This document shows, one piece after another, positions 41,520 through 50,158 of a stretch of DNA of 64,000 nucleotides. Positions within the stretch are counted from its first letter, which is position 1. Every line of letters begins with the position of its first letter. The DNA is from Anaerococcus sp. Marseille-Q5996 (GTDB lineage: Bacteria; Bacillota; Clostridia; Tissierellales; Peptoniphilaceae): assembly GCF_946893725.1 (NCBI RefSeq), contig NZ_CAMPPE010000001.1, positions 1 to 64,000 on the forward strand, read 5' to 3'. Made by a program: the position numbers and the translations under genes. The notes beneath the pieces were generated by a model that saw nothing but the letters and a program-made list of their open reading frames with translations, had not been told where the DNA came from and made no database searches.

Positions 41520-43973
41520 TTATTTTCCAGCTAAGATTATATCCATCTCTTCTAAGGCTTTTTGGCTTTTTTCTTGCAGTTTTTGTGATGTTTCTAGAAG
41601 TTTTGCTATTGTTTCTTTGTTTTTTTCTGCTATATTTGGTGCAATATCTTTTAGGATTTGGATTGCTCTTGCTGTTGTGCGGTTTTTTTCTACTGATGCT
41701 TTTAGTTTGTTGTATTTTTCTAGTAGGTCTTTTTTGTAGTAATAGCCTTCTTTTATTGATTTGTAGCCATTTGATACGTAGATTATCTCGTCTGTGATTT
41801 TTTCTGCATATGGTTCGTTTTTGCTTTGTTTTGTTTGTGGCAATTCTTTGTTGTAGTGGCTTTCGATTTCTTTTTTATCTACTATTTTTAGTGTTGGTGG
41901 GATTACTATTGTTATATTGTCTATGATTGGATTTTTGCCTTGGTCTTTTTTTGGGCTTTCTTTGCCTGGGATTTTTGTAAGCCCTAGGTCTTTCATGTAA
42001 TCTGCTTTTATGGCACTTTTTCTAAAGGCTTTGGTGTTTTCTCCGTCCATAAACCAGTAGGTTGATCTTAGTCCATCTGCTGATGCTTTTGGATCTATCA
42101 TAAATCCTTCGTTGTTTAGGTCGATATTCATATCTTTTGGTGCTGTTACGTGGACAATTTTTGGATCTTTGCTTCCATTAAATTGAATTATATTGTGGAT
42201 ATTGTTGTAATCATTGTCTGCGTTTGCCCAAAGCACGTTGTTTTCTGTATCAAAGTCCATGCTCATTACTCCACCTAGTCCTGTTTGGATTTCTGATATG
42301 ACTTCTGCTTTTCCATTTTCTTCAAGTACTAGGGCGTATACATGGCCATTTGCTTCCATACCTACAAAGAATATTCCGTCTGCATAGGCATTTGGATAGT
42401 CGTTTTTGTCTAGGGCTTTGTTGTTTTTTTGGTCATATAAAAATCCGTTTAGATTATCAAAGCTTACCCACTCAATGGTTTCTATGCCTAGGTTTGCTCC
42501 TACATCTGGCAATAATTCTGTGATGTTCCATTCTCTGTCTGCTACCATTTCTTTTGCATCTTTAAATGGATCTGCTACTTGCAGTATCATGTTTTTGTTT
42601 ACATTTTTATCGCCATTATCGCGTTCTACTGCTAGGTAAACTCTTCCTTTATTATCCACTGTGATGCCTTCTGAGTCTGGGCCTGCTGCTTTTGGATCAT
42701 TGGCATCTTTTATAAATTTTACGGATTTTCCTTTGCCATCAAATCCTGGTGCAAATATCACTTGGTCATTTTCTACTTTGAAGATGATAAATCTACCTTC
42801 TTTGTTATTTACTCCATATATCCAACCATCGTGGTTGTCTAGGCCTGATAGGTCTTTTAGGTCAAATATTGATGTTTCGTCTAACACTTTTACTTCATCA
42901 ATTCCTGGCCAATTTAATGTTTCTACATCTATTTCTTTTTCTACATTTTCTTCTGTAGTGTTGGCTCTGCCTTTTGAAGCTTTACCATCTACAATTTCGC
43001 CTGTACCATCTGGGATTCTACCATATGTACCATTTGCATGGCCTTGCCAAGAGAACTTATCTACTAACTTATCTTCTTTATCATAAAGATTTACTTCATC
43101 ATTGTCACCTAGGCCAAAGTCAAAGTCTACATTTTCTTCGAATACGAAAAATCCTTTGGCTGGAATGCTTGTTCCTTCTTTTACTGTATATTTAGAATCT
43201 TTTTTGTGTTTTGGATTATTGTCTAGGATATACCAACCAGATATATCTATTGCTTGGTCTGTATTATTATAAATTTCTGCATAATCATTGCCACCACTAG
43301 GATCTTTTGATTCTACTTCATTTACTACTACTTTGCCCTTAAATGCTGATTCTACTGTGTTAGTATCCTCAGCTGGTGGAGTTTGCTCCTCTTCTTTTGC
43401 TGGTATTGGGTTTATTTGTCCTTTTGAAGCTTTTGCTTCTTGCATTTGACCTGTCTCAGGATTTCTTGCAAAAACTTCATTTGGGTGTCCGCCTTCCCAT
43501 TGGTAGCTTCCGATTAACTGATCATTTTTATTGAATAATCTTACAGTATCATTTTTTCCAAGACCAAAATCAAAGAGAGTATCTTCTTCTAATACAAAAA
43601 CTTCTCCTGGATTTAATATTATTCTATCAAGTTTTATTACTTTATCCGCCCTATCTTCGCTATCGAAAATATACCAGCCTGTTAAATCTACTGGAGCATT
43701 TCCTTTATTTAACAATTCTACATAATCTTTTCCCTTATCAGGAGCTTTTGTCATTATTTCGTTGATGACAATATCAAAATCATTTTGACTTGTGTTTTCA
43801 TTGTTTGCTGCTAATAAATTTACATTTTCTAAATCTGTGCTTGATTCTTCTAAGATTTGTGTTGTTTGCCCAAGTTCAACGTTATTTTCTGTTGCTAAAT
43901 CTTGGCTTGCAAAACTTTCATTTGCTCCAAGGACTAAGCTTGTTGCAAGTACTACTGCTAGTAATTTTTTCAT
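41520..43973 (-). CDS. Secreted protein with two lamin-tail domains and a beta-propeller-like region
   Basis: The 817-residue precursor has a Sec signal (MKKLLAVVLATSLVLG, cleavage near SFA). Two lamin-tail domains follow at about 65-165 and 215-320, each with VINEI/VNEV, DYVELLN/DYAEIYN, GWYI and FDFGLG motifs. From about 350 to 650 lies a propeller-like region with repeated short strands (DGWIYGVNNKEG, SEGITVDNKGRVYLAVE, LWANAD). The last 130 residues are Lys/Glu-rich helices. No LPxTG or other anchor is seen. Lamin-tail domains in bacteria are usually parts of surface or secreted nucleases/esterases; no nuclease motif is evident here. Confidence 0.85.
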   Translation of the reverse strand: MKKLLAVVLATSLVLGANESFASQDLATENNVELGQTTQILEESSTDLENVNLLAANNENTSQNDFDIVINEIMTKAPDKGKDYVELLNKGNAPVDLTGWYIFDSEDRADKVIKLDRIILNPGEVFVLEEDTLFDFGLGKNDTVRLFNKNDQLIGSYQWEGGHPNEVFARNPETGQMQEAKASKGQINPIPAKEEEQTPPAEDTNTVESAFKGKVVVNEVESKDPSGGNDYAEIYNNTDQAIDISGWYILDNNPKHKKDSKYTVKEGTSIPAKGFFVFEENVDFDFGLGDNDEVNLYDKEDKLVDKFSWQGHANGTYGRIPDGTGEIVDGKASKGRANTTEENVEKEIDVETLNWPGIDEVKVLDETSIFDLKDLSGLDNHDGWIYGVNNKEGRFIIFKVENDQVIFAPGFDGKGKSVKFIKDANDPKAAGPDSEGITVDNKGRVYLAVERDNGDKNVNKNMILQVADPFKDAKEMVADREWNITELLPDVGANLGIETIEWVSFDNLNGFLYDQKNNKALDKNDYPNAYADGIFFVGMEANGHVYALVLEENGKAEVISEIQTGLGGVMSMDFDTENNVLWANADNDYNNIHNIIQFNGSKDPKIVHVTAPKDMNIDLNNEGFMIDPKASADGLRSTYWFMDGENTKAFRKSAIKADYMKDLGLTKIPGKESPKKDQGKNPIIDNITIVIPPTLKIVDKKEIESHYNKELPQTKQSKNEPYAEKITDEIIYVSNGYKSIKEGYYYKKDLLEKYNKLKASVEKNRTTARAIQILKDIAPNIAEKNKETIAKLLETSQKLQEKSQKALEEMDIILAGK

Positions 43974-44064
43974 AAAATCCCCTTTATATTTTTTATTTTA
44001 AGTTTATATCAATGATGTAAATTATATGTAAAACAAGTGTAAAGTTTTATAAATATTAGTTAAC

Positions 44065-44100
44065 AAAAAAGACCCCCAAGGTCTATTGCCTTTGGAGGTC
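44065..44100 (-). terminator. Terminator of the carbamoyl-transferase operon
   Basis: Minus-strand stem GACCTCCAAAGG/CCTTGGGGGTC with a seven-base loop and six Ts, 21 bases after the stop at 44121. Confidence 0.92.
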
Positions 44101-44120
44101 ACTTTATTTTTTTATCTTAC

Positions 44121-45125
44121 TTATTTAAGTGTAGCATACATGATTGCTTTGATTGTATGCATTCTGTTTTCTGCTTCATCAAATACTTTTGATTGGTGTG
44201 ATAAGAATACTTCTTCAGAAACTTCTTGACCATTTAGTTCGTATTTGTCACCAAATTTGTCATTGATTTCTTTACCAATTGTTGTGTTTAGGTCGTGGAA
44301 TGATGGTAGGCAGTGCATGAAGATTGCATCTTCTCTAGCATTGTCCATTGCTGCTTTGTTTACTTGGTATGGGTGAAGTTGTTCGATTCTTTGTTCCCAA
44401 ACTTCTTCTGGTTCTCCCATTGATACCCAAATGTCTGTGTAGATTACGTGTGCATCTGTTGTAGCTTCTTTTACATCTTCTGTAAAGTGTACTTTTGATC
44501 CGTGTACTTTTGATAGTTCATTAGCTAGATCTTGTACGTCTTGTTCTGGCCATAGGTCTTTTGGACCACATCCTGTGAAGTTTACACCTAGTTTAGCACA
44601 TGTTACTGCTAATGAGTTTGCCATGTTGTTTCTGCAGTCACCCATGTATACGAAGTTGATGCCTCTTAGTTTACCAAAGTTTTCTTTGATTGTAAGCATA
44701 TCTGCAATCATTTGTGTTGGGTGCCATTTATCTGTTAGACCATTCCATACTGGTACTCCAGCATTTGCTCCAAGTTCTTCTACTAAGTCTTGGTCAAATC
44801 CTCTGTATTCAATACCATCGTAGAATCTACCTAATACTTTTGCTGTATCTGCGATTGATTCTTTTTTACCCATTTGGCTTGAACCTGGATCTAAGTATGT
44901 TACTCCCATTCCTAGGTCATATCCTGCTACTTCGAATGAACATCTTGTTCTTGTTGATGTTTTTTCGAATAATAGTGCTATATTTTTGCCTTCTAGGTAT
45001 CTGTGTGGTGTTCCTGCCAGTTTTAATCTTTTGAATTGTTCTGATAGTTCGATTAGGTAAAGTACTTCATCTTCTGTGAAGTCTTTGATTGCCATTAAAT
45101 TACGTCCTCTTAAGTTAACTCCCAT
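44121..45125 (-). CDS. arcB: Ornithine carbamoyltransferase
   Basis: The 334-residue enzyme interconverts ornithine plus carbamoyl phosphate and citrulline. Carbamoyl-phosphate motif STRTRCSFE (56-64), MQ-type HPTQMIADM and the ornithine-site motif HCLPSFHD are present; the latter argues for ornithine rather than putrescine. Context with carbamate kinase suggests the catabolic direction, yielding carbamoyl phosphate for ATP. No arginine deiminase gene is in the operon. The start has AAGGAG seven bases upstream. Confidence 0.94.
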   Translation of the reverse strand: MGVNLRGRNLMAIKDFTEDEVLYLIELSEQFKRLKLAGTPHRYLEGKNIALLFEKTSTRTRCSFEVAGYDLGMGVTYLDPGSSQMGKKESIADTAKVLGRFYDGIEYRGFDQDLVEELGANAGVPVWNGLTDKWHPTQMIADMLTIKENFGKLRGINFVYMGDCRNNMANSLAVTCAKLGVNFTGCGPKDLWPEQDVQDLANELSKVHGSKVHFTEDVKEATTDAHVIYTDIWVSMGEPEEVWEQRIEQLHPYQVNKAAMDNAREDAIFMHCLPSFHDLNTTIGKEINDKFGDKYELNGQEVSEEVFLSHQSKVFDEAENRMHTIKAIMYATLK

Positions 45126-45250
45126 TTTAAATCTCCTTTATACTTTCTAAAATATTACCAATATATATTACAAAATGCTTATTTTTGCATTTTATAAGCG
45201 TGTTACCTTTATTTTTTTACCCAGCTATTTTGCTTTTAATCAAGGGTGGC

Positions 45251-46186
45251 TTAGCCGTTTATGATTTTTGTTCCTACTTCTCCTGATAGGGCATATGCTG
45301 CTTTTTCTAGAGATGTAATGATTGCTGTTCCTTCTGGATTTTCTTCGATAAATTTGATACAAGCTTCTACTTTTGGTAGCATTGATCCAGCGTGGAATTG
45401 GTTGTCTTCGATGTGTTTTTTGATTTCACTTACTGTTACTTCACGAAGTTCTTCTTGGTTTTCTTTACCAAAGTTAATATATACTGAGTCTACTGCTGTA
45501 AGTATTAGTAGTGTATCTGCACCAATGTCTGATGAGATTCTGCTTGCTACAAAGTCTTTATCGATTACTGCGTCTACCCCTTTTAGTTCGCCATTTTCAT
45601 TTAGAACTGGGATTCCGCCACCACCACCTGTGATTACTACACCATCATTGTCTAGGTGGTTTGTCACTGTTGATAGTTCTACTATGCTTTGTGGTTTTGG
45701 ACTTGGTACTACTCTTCTAAATCCACGACCTGCGTCTTCTTTGAATGTGTATCCATCTTTTTTGCTAATTGCATCTGCTTCTTCTTCTGTGTAGAAGTTA
45801 CCTATTGGTTTTGTTGGATTTTCAAAGGCTGGGTCTTTTGGATCTACTTCAACTTGTGTTACTACTGTTGCTACTTTTTTGTCTATATTACGAGATGCTA
45901 ATTCATTTTCGATAGCTTGTTGTAGGTGGTATCCTATATAGCCTTGGCTCATTGCTACACATTCCACCAATGGGAATTCTGGTATAGTTGAGTCTTCTTT
46001 TGCTGCTAGGGATAATGCTAGGTTGATTACTCCTACTTGTGGTCCATTTCCATGTACTACTGCTACCTTGTCATATGATTCTATGATGTCTGCAATTGAT
46101 TTTGATGAACCTTTTACAGCTTCTAATTGTTCTTTTGGGCTATTTCCTAGGGCATTTCCACCTAGGGCTACTACGATTGATTTCAT
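45251..46186 (-). CDS. arcC: Carbamate kinase
   Basis: The 311-residue enzyme makes ATP from carbamoyl phosphate and ADP, releasing ammonia and CO2. Family stretches are VALGGNALG (6-14), VVHGNGPQVG (43-52), VPSPKPQSIVE and VITGGGGGIPV. Length is typical. It lies between the carrier gene and the ornithine carbamoyltransferase gene on the same strand and starts behind AGGAGGATAC. Confidence 0.96.
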   Translation of the reverse strand: MKSIVVALGGNALGNSPKEQLEAVKGSSKSIADIIESYDKVAVVHGNGPQVGVINLALSLAAKEDSTIPEFPLVECVAMSQGYIGYHLQQAIENELASRNIDKKVATVVTQVEVDPKDPAFENPTKPIGNFYTEEEADAISKKDGYTFKEDAGRGFRRVVPSPKPQSIVELSTVTNHLDNDGVVITGGGGGIPVLNENGELKGVDAVIDKDFVASRISSDIGADTLLILTAVDSVYINFGKENQEELREVTVSEIKKHIEDNQFHAGSMLPKVEACIKFIEENPEGTAIITSLEKAAYALSGEVGTKIING

Positions 46187-46228
46187 GTATCCTCCTGAAA
46201 GTTAATAATGGTTTGTAAATAATTTATA

Positions 46229-47761
46229 CTATTTGTTTAATGAATCATCGTCTGATTCAAATGTTAAAGTTTCACCTTCTGAAACTTCTTTGGTTTTTGT
46301 TGTTGTAGTTGTTGTGACTTTTTCTTCTACTGGTCTAGTTGTAGTTGTTGCTTTTACTTTGCCAGTATCTAGTCTGTAGTATTTGTCTGATTTAAAGAAG
46401 TCATCAGCGATTTCTTTTACTTCGCCACTCATCATTATCAGACCAATCAAGTTTGGTATTACTACAAGTCCTAGTGTAAAGTCAAGGAATACTCCAGCAT
46501 TGTCAAATGATACGAATAATGCTGCAAGTATCATAAGTGATGCAACTACCCTCATAATTTTACCCACTTTTGTTCCAAATAAATACTCAGCTTGTTTTTC
46601 ACAGTAAAATACGATTACTATGATTGTTGAAAGTACAAATAGGAATAAGCAAATTGAGATAATTACAGAACCCCATTGACCAAATAATGTGTTAAATGAT
46701 CTTTCTACAGCTATAGATCTTACTGCTGCCATGTCAGCTTCACTCATACCTGGTTGCCATGTGCCTGTAAGGATTACTACAAGTGCAGATATTGTACAAA
46801 CTATAATTGTATCTGCAAATACTTCAAATACTCCCCAAAGACCTTGTCTAGCAGGGTGGTCTGTTGTAGCTGCAGCGTGTCCATAACCTGCAGAACCCAT
46901 ACCAGCTTCGTTTGAGTAAACCCCACGAGCTACCCCTTGAGAAATTACTTTTGAAAGTGCAATACCACTTACACCACCCATAACAGCCTTAGGATCAAAT
47001 GCACCTTGGATAATGTGACCAAATGCTGCTGGTACTTCGCCAATATGCATAATTATAATCAATAATCCACATATAATATAAAATGCTGCCATGATTGGAA
47101 CTAGTTTTTCAGTTACCTTACCAATTTGTTTTACCCCACCAAATACAACTACAGATACTAGAATAAAAATACCAATAATAGCGATTCTTTTAGCAACTAG
47201 TTCATCTACTGCAAGTGGTTTAAATACACTTTGGATTGGGTTAACTGCTGATAGTGTTTGAAGTGTGATTGATGGAAGGATCTCTAACATAAAGAAAAAT
47301 GCTGCAAGTGAACCTAGGACTTTACCAAGATTGCCTTTTAGACCATTTTTAAGCATGTATGAACATCCACCAACGTATTCGCCTTCTGCATTTAGCTCTC
47401 TATATTTGATAGAAAGAGCTACTTCTGAGAATTTTGTAGCTTGACCGATAATAGCTGCAATCCACATCCAAAAGATTGCTCCAGGTCCTGCAACGAAAAT
47501 AATTGTAGGTGCAACTACGATATTTGCCGCTCCTATTGATGAAGCAAGGGCAGTTGTCATAGCTTGGAAAGCAGAAACTGTTCCATCACCTTGGTTTTCT
47601 TTGGAAAACATTTTTCCAAAAGTTTGGCTTAAAATATAACCAAAATGACGCAATTGGAAAAATCCTGTTCTGATAGATATAAGCAAGCCACCGCCCATTA
47701 ATAATACTAATAGAGGCCAGCTCCACAACCAATCAGTAAAGCGTGATATAGTATCTAACAT
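46229..47761 (-). CDS. AGCS family sodium:amino-acid symporter with Thr-rich tail
   Basis: The 510-residue carrier has about 11 hydrophobic helices and family motifs of alanine/glycine:cation symporters (GGLLISIRTGFFQ, GAANIVVAPT, SNEAGMGSAGYGHAAA). The last 45 residues are an unusual soluble tail rich in threonine and charge (TTTTRPVEEK, then VTTTTTTKTK, then an acidic end). Members usually import alanine or glycine. Here the gene leads an operon with carbamate kinase and ornithine carbamoyltransferase, so citrulline or another nitrogen-rich amino acid is a possible substrate. It starts behind AAAGGAGAAAA. Confidence 0.92.
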   Translation of the reverse strand: MLDTISRFTDWLWSWPLLVLLMGGGLLISIRTGFFQLRHFGYILSQTFGKMFSKENQGDGTVSAFQAMTTALASSIGAANIVVAPTIIFVAGPGAIFWMWIAAIIGQATKFSEVALSIKYRELNAEGEYVGGCSYMLKNGLKGNLGKVLGSLAAFFFMLEILPSITLQTLSAVNPIQSVFKPLAVDELVAKRIAIIGIFILVSVVVFGGVKQIGKVTEKLVPIMAAFYIICGLLIIIMHIGEVPAAFGHIIQGAFDPKAVMGGVSGIALSKVISQGVARGVYSNEAGMGSAGYGHAAATTDHPARQGLWGVFEVFADTIIVCTISALVVILTGTWQPGMSEADMAAVRSIAVERSFNTLFGQWGSVIISICLFLFVLSTIIVIVFYCEKQAEYLFGTKVGKIMRVVASLMILAALFVSFDNAGVFLDFTLGLVVIPNLIGLIMMSGEVKEIADDFFKSDKYYRLDTGKVKATTTTRPVEEKVTTTTTTKTKEVSEGETLTFESDDDSLNK

Positions 47762-47828
47762 AATTTTCTCCTTTTTTTTATAAGTTCGATATGACTTATA
47801 AATATTTACAAACCATCATCTTGATAAA

Positions 47829-47840
47829 ATTATATCACAA
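47829..47840 (-). promoter_or_regulatory. Extended -10 promoter of the AGCS-arcC-arcB operon
   Basis: Minus-strand TGTGATATAAT (TATAAT 47829-47834), an extended -10. The same 11 bases recur at the divergent promoter on the plus strand. Confidence 0.6.
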
Positions 47841-47890
47841 TCGTTTTCTGATATAGGACATATTTCTTCAAAAAAATTGTAAAGTTAGGG

Positions 47891-47913
47891 CAAATGTTTT
47901 CACAAAACATTTG
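47891..47913. promoter_or_regulatory. 23-bp palindrome between divergent promoters
   Basis: CAAATGTTTT and AAAACATTTG flank CAC, a perfect 10+3+10 inverted repeat in the middle of the 352-base divergent region. It is a candidate binding site for the adjacent AraC-type regulator or another repressor. No other gene is seen in 47762-48032. Confidence 0.55.
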
Positions 47914-47993
47914 TAATTTATTATAAATTTTTATTAATATTTTTTGATAAGACTTCAGAATTCCAATGATTTTTGTGCTTTAAACTAGCAAAA

Positions 47994-48004
47994 TGTGATA
48001 TAAT
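47994..48004 (+). promoter_or_regulatory. Extended -10 promoter of the AraC-type regulator
   Basis: TGTGATATAAT on the plus strand (TATAAT 47999-48004), identical over 11 bases to the divergent minus-strand element. Confidence 0.6.
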
Positions 48005-48038
48005 ATATAGAAAGAAATGTTAGAAGGGAGGGATTAAT

Positions 48039-49271
48039 ATAAAAAATCAGACCAACATCCAGGATGAATCAAATTATTTTCAAACTGATTTAAGCCAAGC
48101 AGTTTTAATAGACATGGGCCATGAAATATGTGCAAATTCTACCGATCCCCTCCTTCATACCAACGCTAGATTTTGGTATATAAAAAAGGGCGAGGCTATT
48201 TTTAATATCCAAGGAGAAAATTACACCCTAAAAGAAGGTATGCTTGTGGGGATTTTGCCATGGTATTACACGCAAATTATGGAAGTAATGGATCCAATTG
48301 AGCTTGATGTGGCAGTTTTTGATATAGAGCTTATAAATATTTTCCTAAAAAAAACCAACCAAATGTTTGGATCGACCATGCAAATTACAAATTCTATCAC
48401 AGAAAATGCCTATGTAATCTTAGATGATGATGACAGAAAAACTGTAGAATCCATTATAAAAACCCTAAATGAGGAGCTTCATGCCTTTAAAAATGGCAAG
48501 GACTATGCCAAACAAATGATCTGCATCAAAATAATGGAACTTGCAATTTTATTTGAAAAATCAGCAGGTCATGGTAAAAAAAAACTCCAAAAGTATAACA
48601 AAATAGAAATTTTCCACTATATTTGGGCCCATTTGAAGGAAAAATTGACCCTAGCAAATCTGGCCCATATTTTTTACCTATCAGAATCAAATATCTCAAA
48701 GTACATCAAGGAAGAAACCGGCCTATCTTTTACAAATCTCACATCCTTGATGAAACTTACAAAACTAATGGGCTACCTAAATTTTTCTGAAAATAGCCTA
48801 GAAGAGTTATCTGTCATCTTAGGATTTAAGGATGCCTCCCACCTTTCCAAATTTTTTAAATCCAAAACAGGATTAAATTCTAAGGACTACAAAAATTCCT
48901 ACCACACCATTGAAAATGGCGACCAGGTCATAGATTATCTAGAAATGGCTGACATCATCAATTATCTAGTGAAAAATTATTACAATGACTTGGATATAGA
49001 CCAGGTTTGCAAAAAATTTGATATTAATCAAAATTCCTTAAATAAGTCTCTGAAATTTTATGTAGACAAGACTTTTGATGATTATATAAACTACATGAGA
49101 GTGATAAATGCTGCAAGGCTGCTTTTGCAAAGCGATGATTTGGTGTCAGTAATCGCCTACAAGGTAGGTTTTAATACAACCAAAACTTTTTACAGGAATT
49201 TCAAAAAAATCTATTCCATAAATCCAAATGATTTTAGGAAAAAAATCAACTACCAAGAAGTAAATCTATAA
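48039..49271 (+). CDS. Cupin-type transcription regulator with two AraC DNA-binding domains
   Basis: The first ATG (48114) has no ribosome-binding site, while GGGAGGG (48026-48032) stands seven bases before an in-frame ATA at 48039, and the frame is open there, adding 25 residues that complete the cupin strand pattern. ATA (or ATT at 48033) would be a non-canonical start. The protein has an N-terminal cupin sensor (to about residue 130), an AraC domain (KLTLANLAHIFYLSESNISKYI and FKDASHLSKFFKSKTG, abbreviated) and then a second AraC domain at the C-terminus (VCKKFDINQNSLNKSLK and VGFNTTKTFYRNFKKIY). Two tandem AraC domains are unusual. It is divergent from AGCS-arcC-arcB and probably controls it. 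A terminator follows. Confidence 0.8.
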   Translation: MKNQTNIQDESNYFQTDLSQAVLIDMGHEICANSTDPLLHTNARFWYIKKGEAIFNIQGENYTLKEGMLVGILPWYYTQIMEVMDPIELDVAVFDIELINIFLKKTNQMFGSTMQITNSITENAYVILDDDDRKTVESIIKTLNEELHAFKNGKDYAKQMICIKIMELAILFEKSAGHGKKKLQKYNKIEIFHYIWAHLKEKLTLANLAHIFYLSESNISKYIKEETGLSFTNLTSLMKLTKLMGYLNFSENSLEELSVILGFKDASHLSKFFKSKTGLNSKDYKNSYHTIENGDQVIDYLEMADIINYLVKNYYNDLDIDQVCKKFDINQNSLNKSLKFYVDKTFDDYINYMRVINAARLLLQSDDLVSVIAYKVGFNTTKTFYRNFKKIYSINPNDFRKKINYQEVNL

Positions 49272-49282
49272 TTTAGCAAAAT

Positions 49283-49315
49283 AAAAATCATTTCCAAATC
49301 GGAATGATTTTTTTA
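49283..49315 (+). terminator. Terminator between the AraC-type gene and the nan operon end
   Basis: Stem AAATCATTTCC/GGAATGATTT with seven Ts; the opposite flank is A-rich, so it probably serves both convergent genes. Confidence 0.85.
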
Positions 49316-50149
49316 TTTGCTATTTTCTTTAAAATCTCCTTTGCCCAAGGCCTTGATGGTATCACCGTGCATTTTTTCTTTGATATTTTTATCTTCATTT
49401 ACAAAAAAAGTATATAAGATGTCAACCATAATTGATAGGGGAAATTGGGGACTGATTACATTTCCATAGTTTAGGTGTTTAAGCGATGGAACTAAAACCA
49501 ATTCATCACAATATTTCTTTATTTCTTCCCTATTTTGAGATGTAATCAAAACTGTTTTTGCATTTTTATTGTGGGCTTCTTTTAGAAAATACAAAACTTC
49601 CTTGGTCTCTCCACTGATGCTTAGGCAAATTACCAGATTGTTTTCATTGTGAAAAACCGCCCTCATTTTCATATGGTCAGAGTCTGTTATGGAGTCGATA
49701 TTTACCCCTATCCTCATAAAACGCATTTCCATCTCATTTGCAGCAAGGCCTGATGAGCCCTTGCCACAAACAAAAACTTTTTGGGAGGCATTCATATAGC
49801 TAACCACCCTTTTTAGCTGGTTTTCATCTATTAGAGAATAGGTTTTATTTAAAAGTTCTTGGTAAGTTTTTAGGACCTGGCTGACATTATCTGTGATTTC
49901 GTCATTTTTTTCAACAAAATTTTGCCTATATTGGTAGATAAATTCTCTATATCCCCTAAATCCACATTTTTGGGCAAATCTTGAAAGAGAAGCTTCTGAT
50001 ACAAAAAGCTGGTCAGCTAATTTTTTGGCAGAAAAATCTCCTTTTTTGTCATTATGGATGAAAAAATCGGCTATATTTTTTTCTGTAGCTGTGAAGTTTT
50101 CGTAATTTGATTCTATGATTTCTATAACTGATTTTACATAATAGGCCAT
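49313..50149 (-). CDS. RpiR/MurR family sialic-acid operon regulator
   Basis: The 278-residue regulator has an N-terminal helix-turn-helix (SAKKLADQLFVSEASLSRFAQ, key part LFVSEASLSRFA, residues about 45-57) and a SIS sugar-phosphate-binding domain (about 125-250; VFVCGKGSSGLAANEM and VICLSISGETKEV). Members sense sugar phosphates such as N-acetylmannosamine 6-phosphate or N-acetylglucosamine 6-phosphate. It is the last gene of the nan operon and probably represses it through the inverted repeat upstream of nanE. Confidence 0.92.
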   Translation of the reverse strand: MAYYVKSVIEIIESNYENFTATEKNIADFFIHNDKKGDFSAKKLADQLFVSEASLSRFAQKCGFRGYREFIYQYRQNFVEKNDEITDNVSQVLKTYQELLNKTYSLIDENQLKRVVSYMNASQKVFVCGKGSSGLAANEMEMRFMRIGVNIDSITDSDHMKMRAVFHNENNLVICLSISGETKEVLYFLKEAHNKNAKTVLITSQNREEIKKYCDELVLVPSLKHLNYGNVISPQFPLSIMVDILYTFFVNEDKNIKEKMHGDTIKALGKGDFKENSK

Positions 50150-50158
50150 AGCAGATTC

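Noticed and set aside
44121-45125. Putrescine carbamoyltransferase (agmatine pathway)
   Set aside because: The C-terminal motif is HCLPSFHD as in ornithine carbamoyltransferases, and no agmatine deiminase is present.
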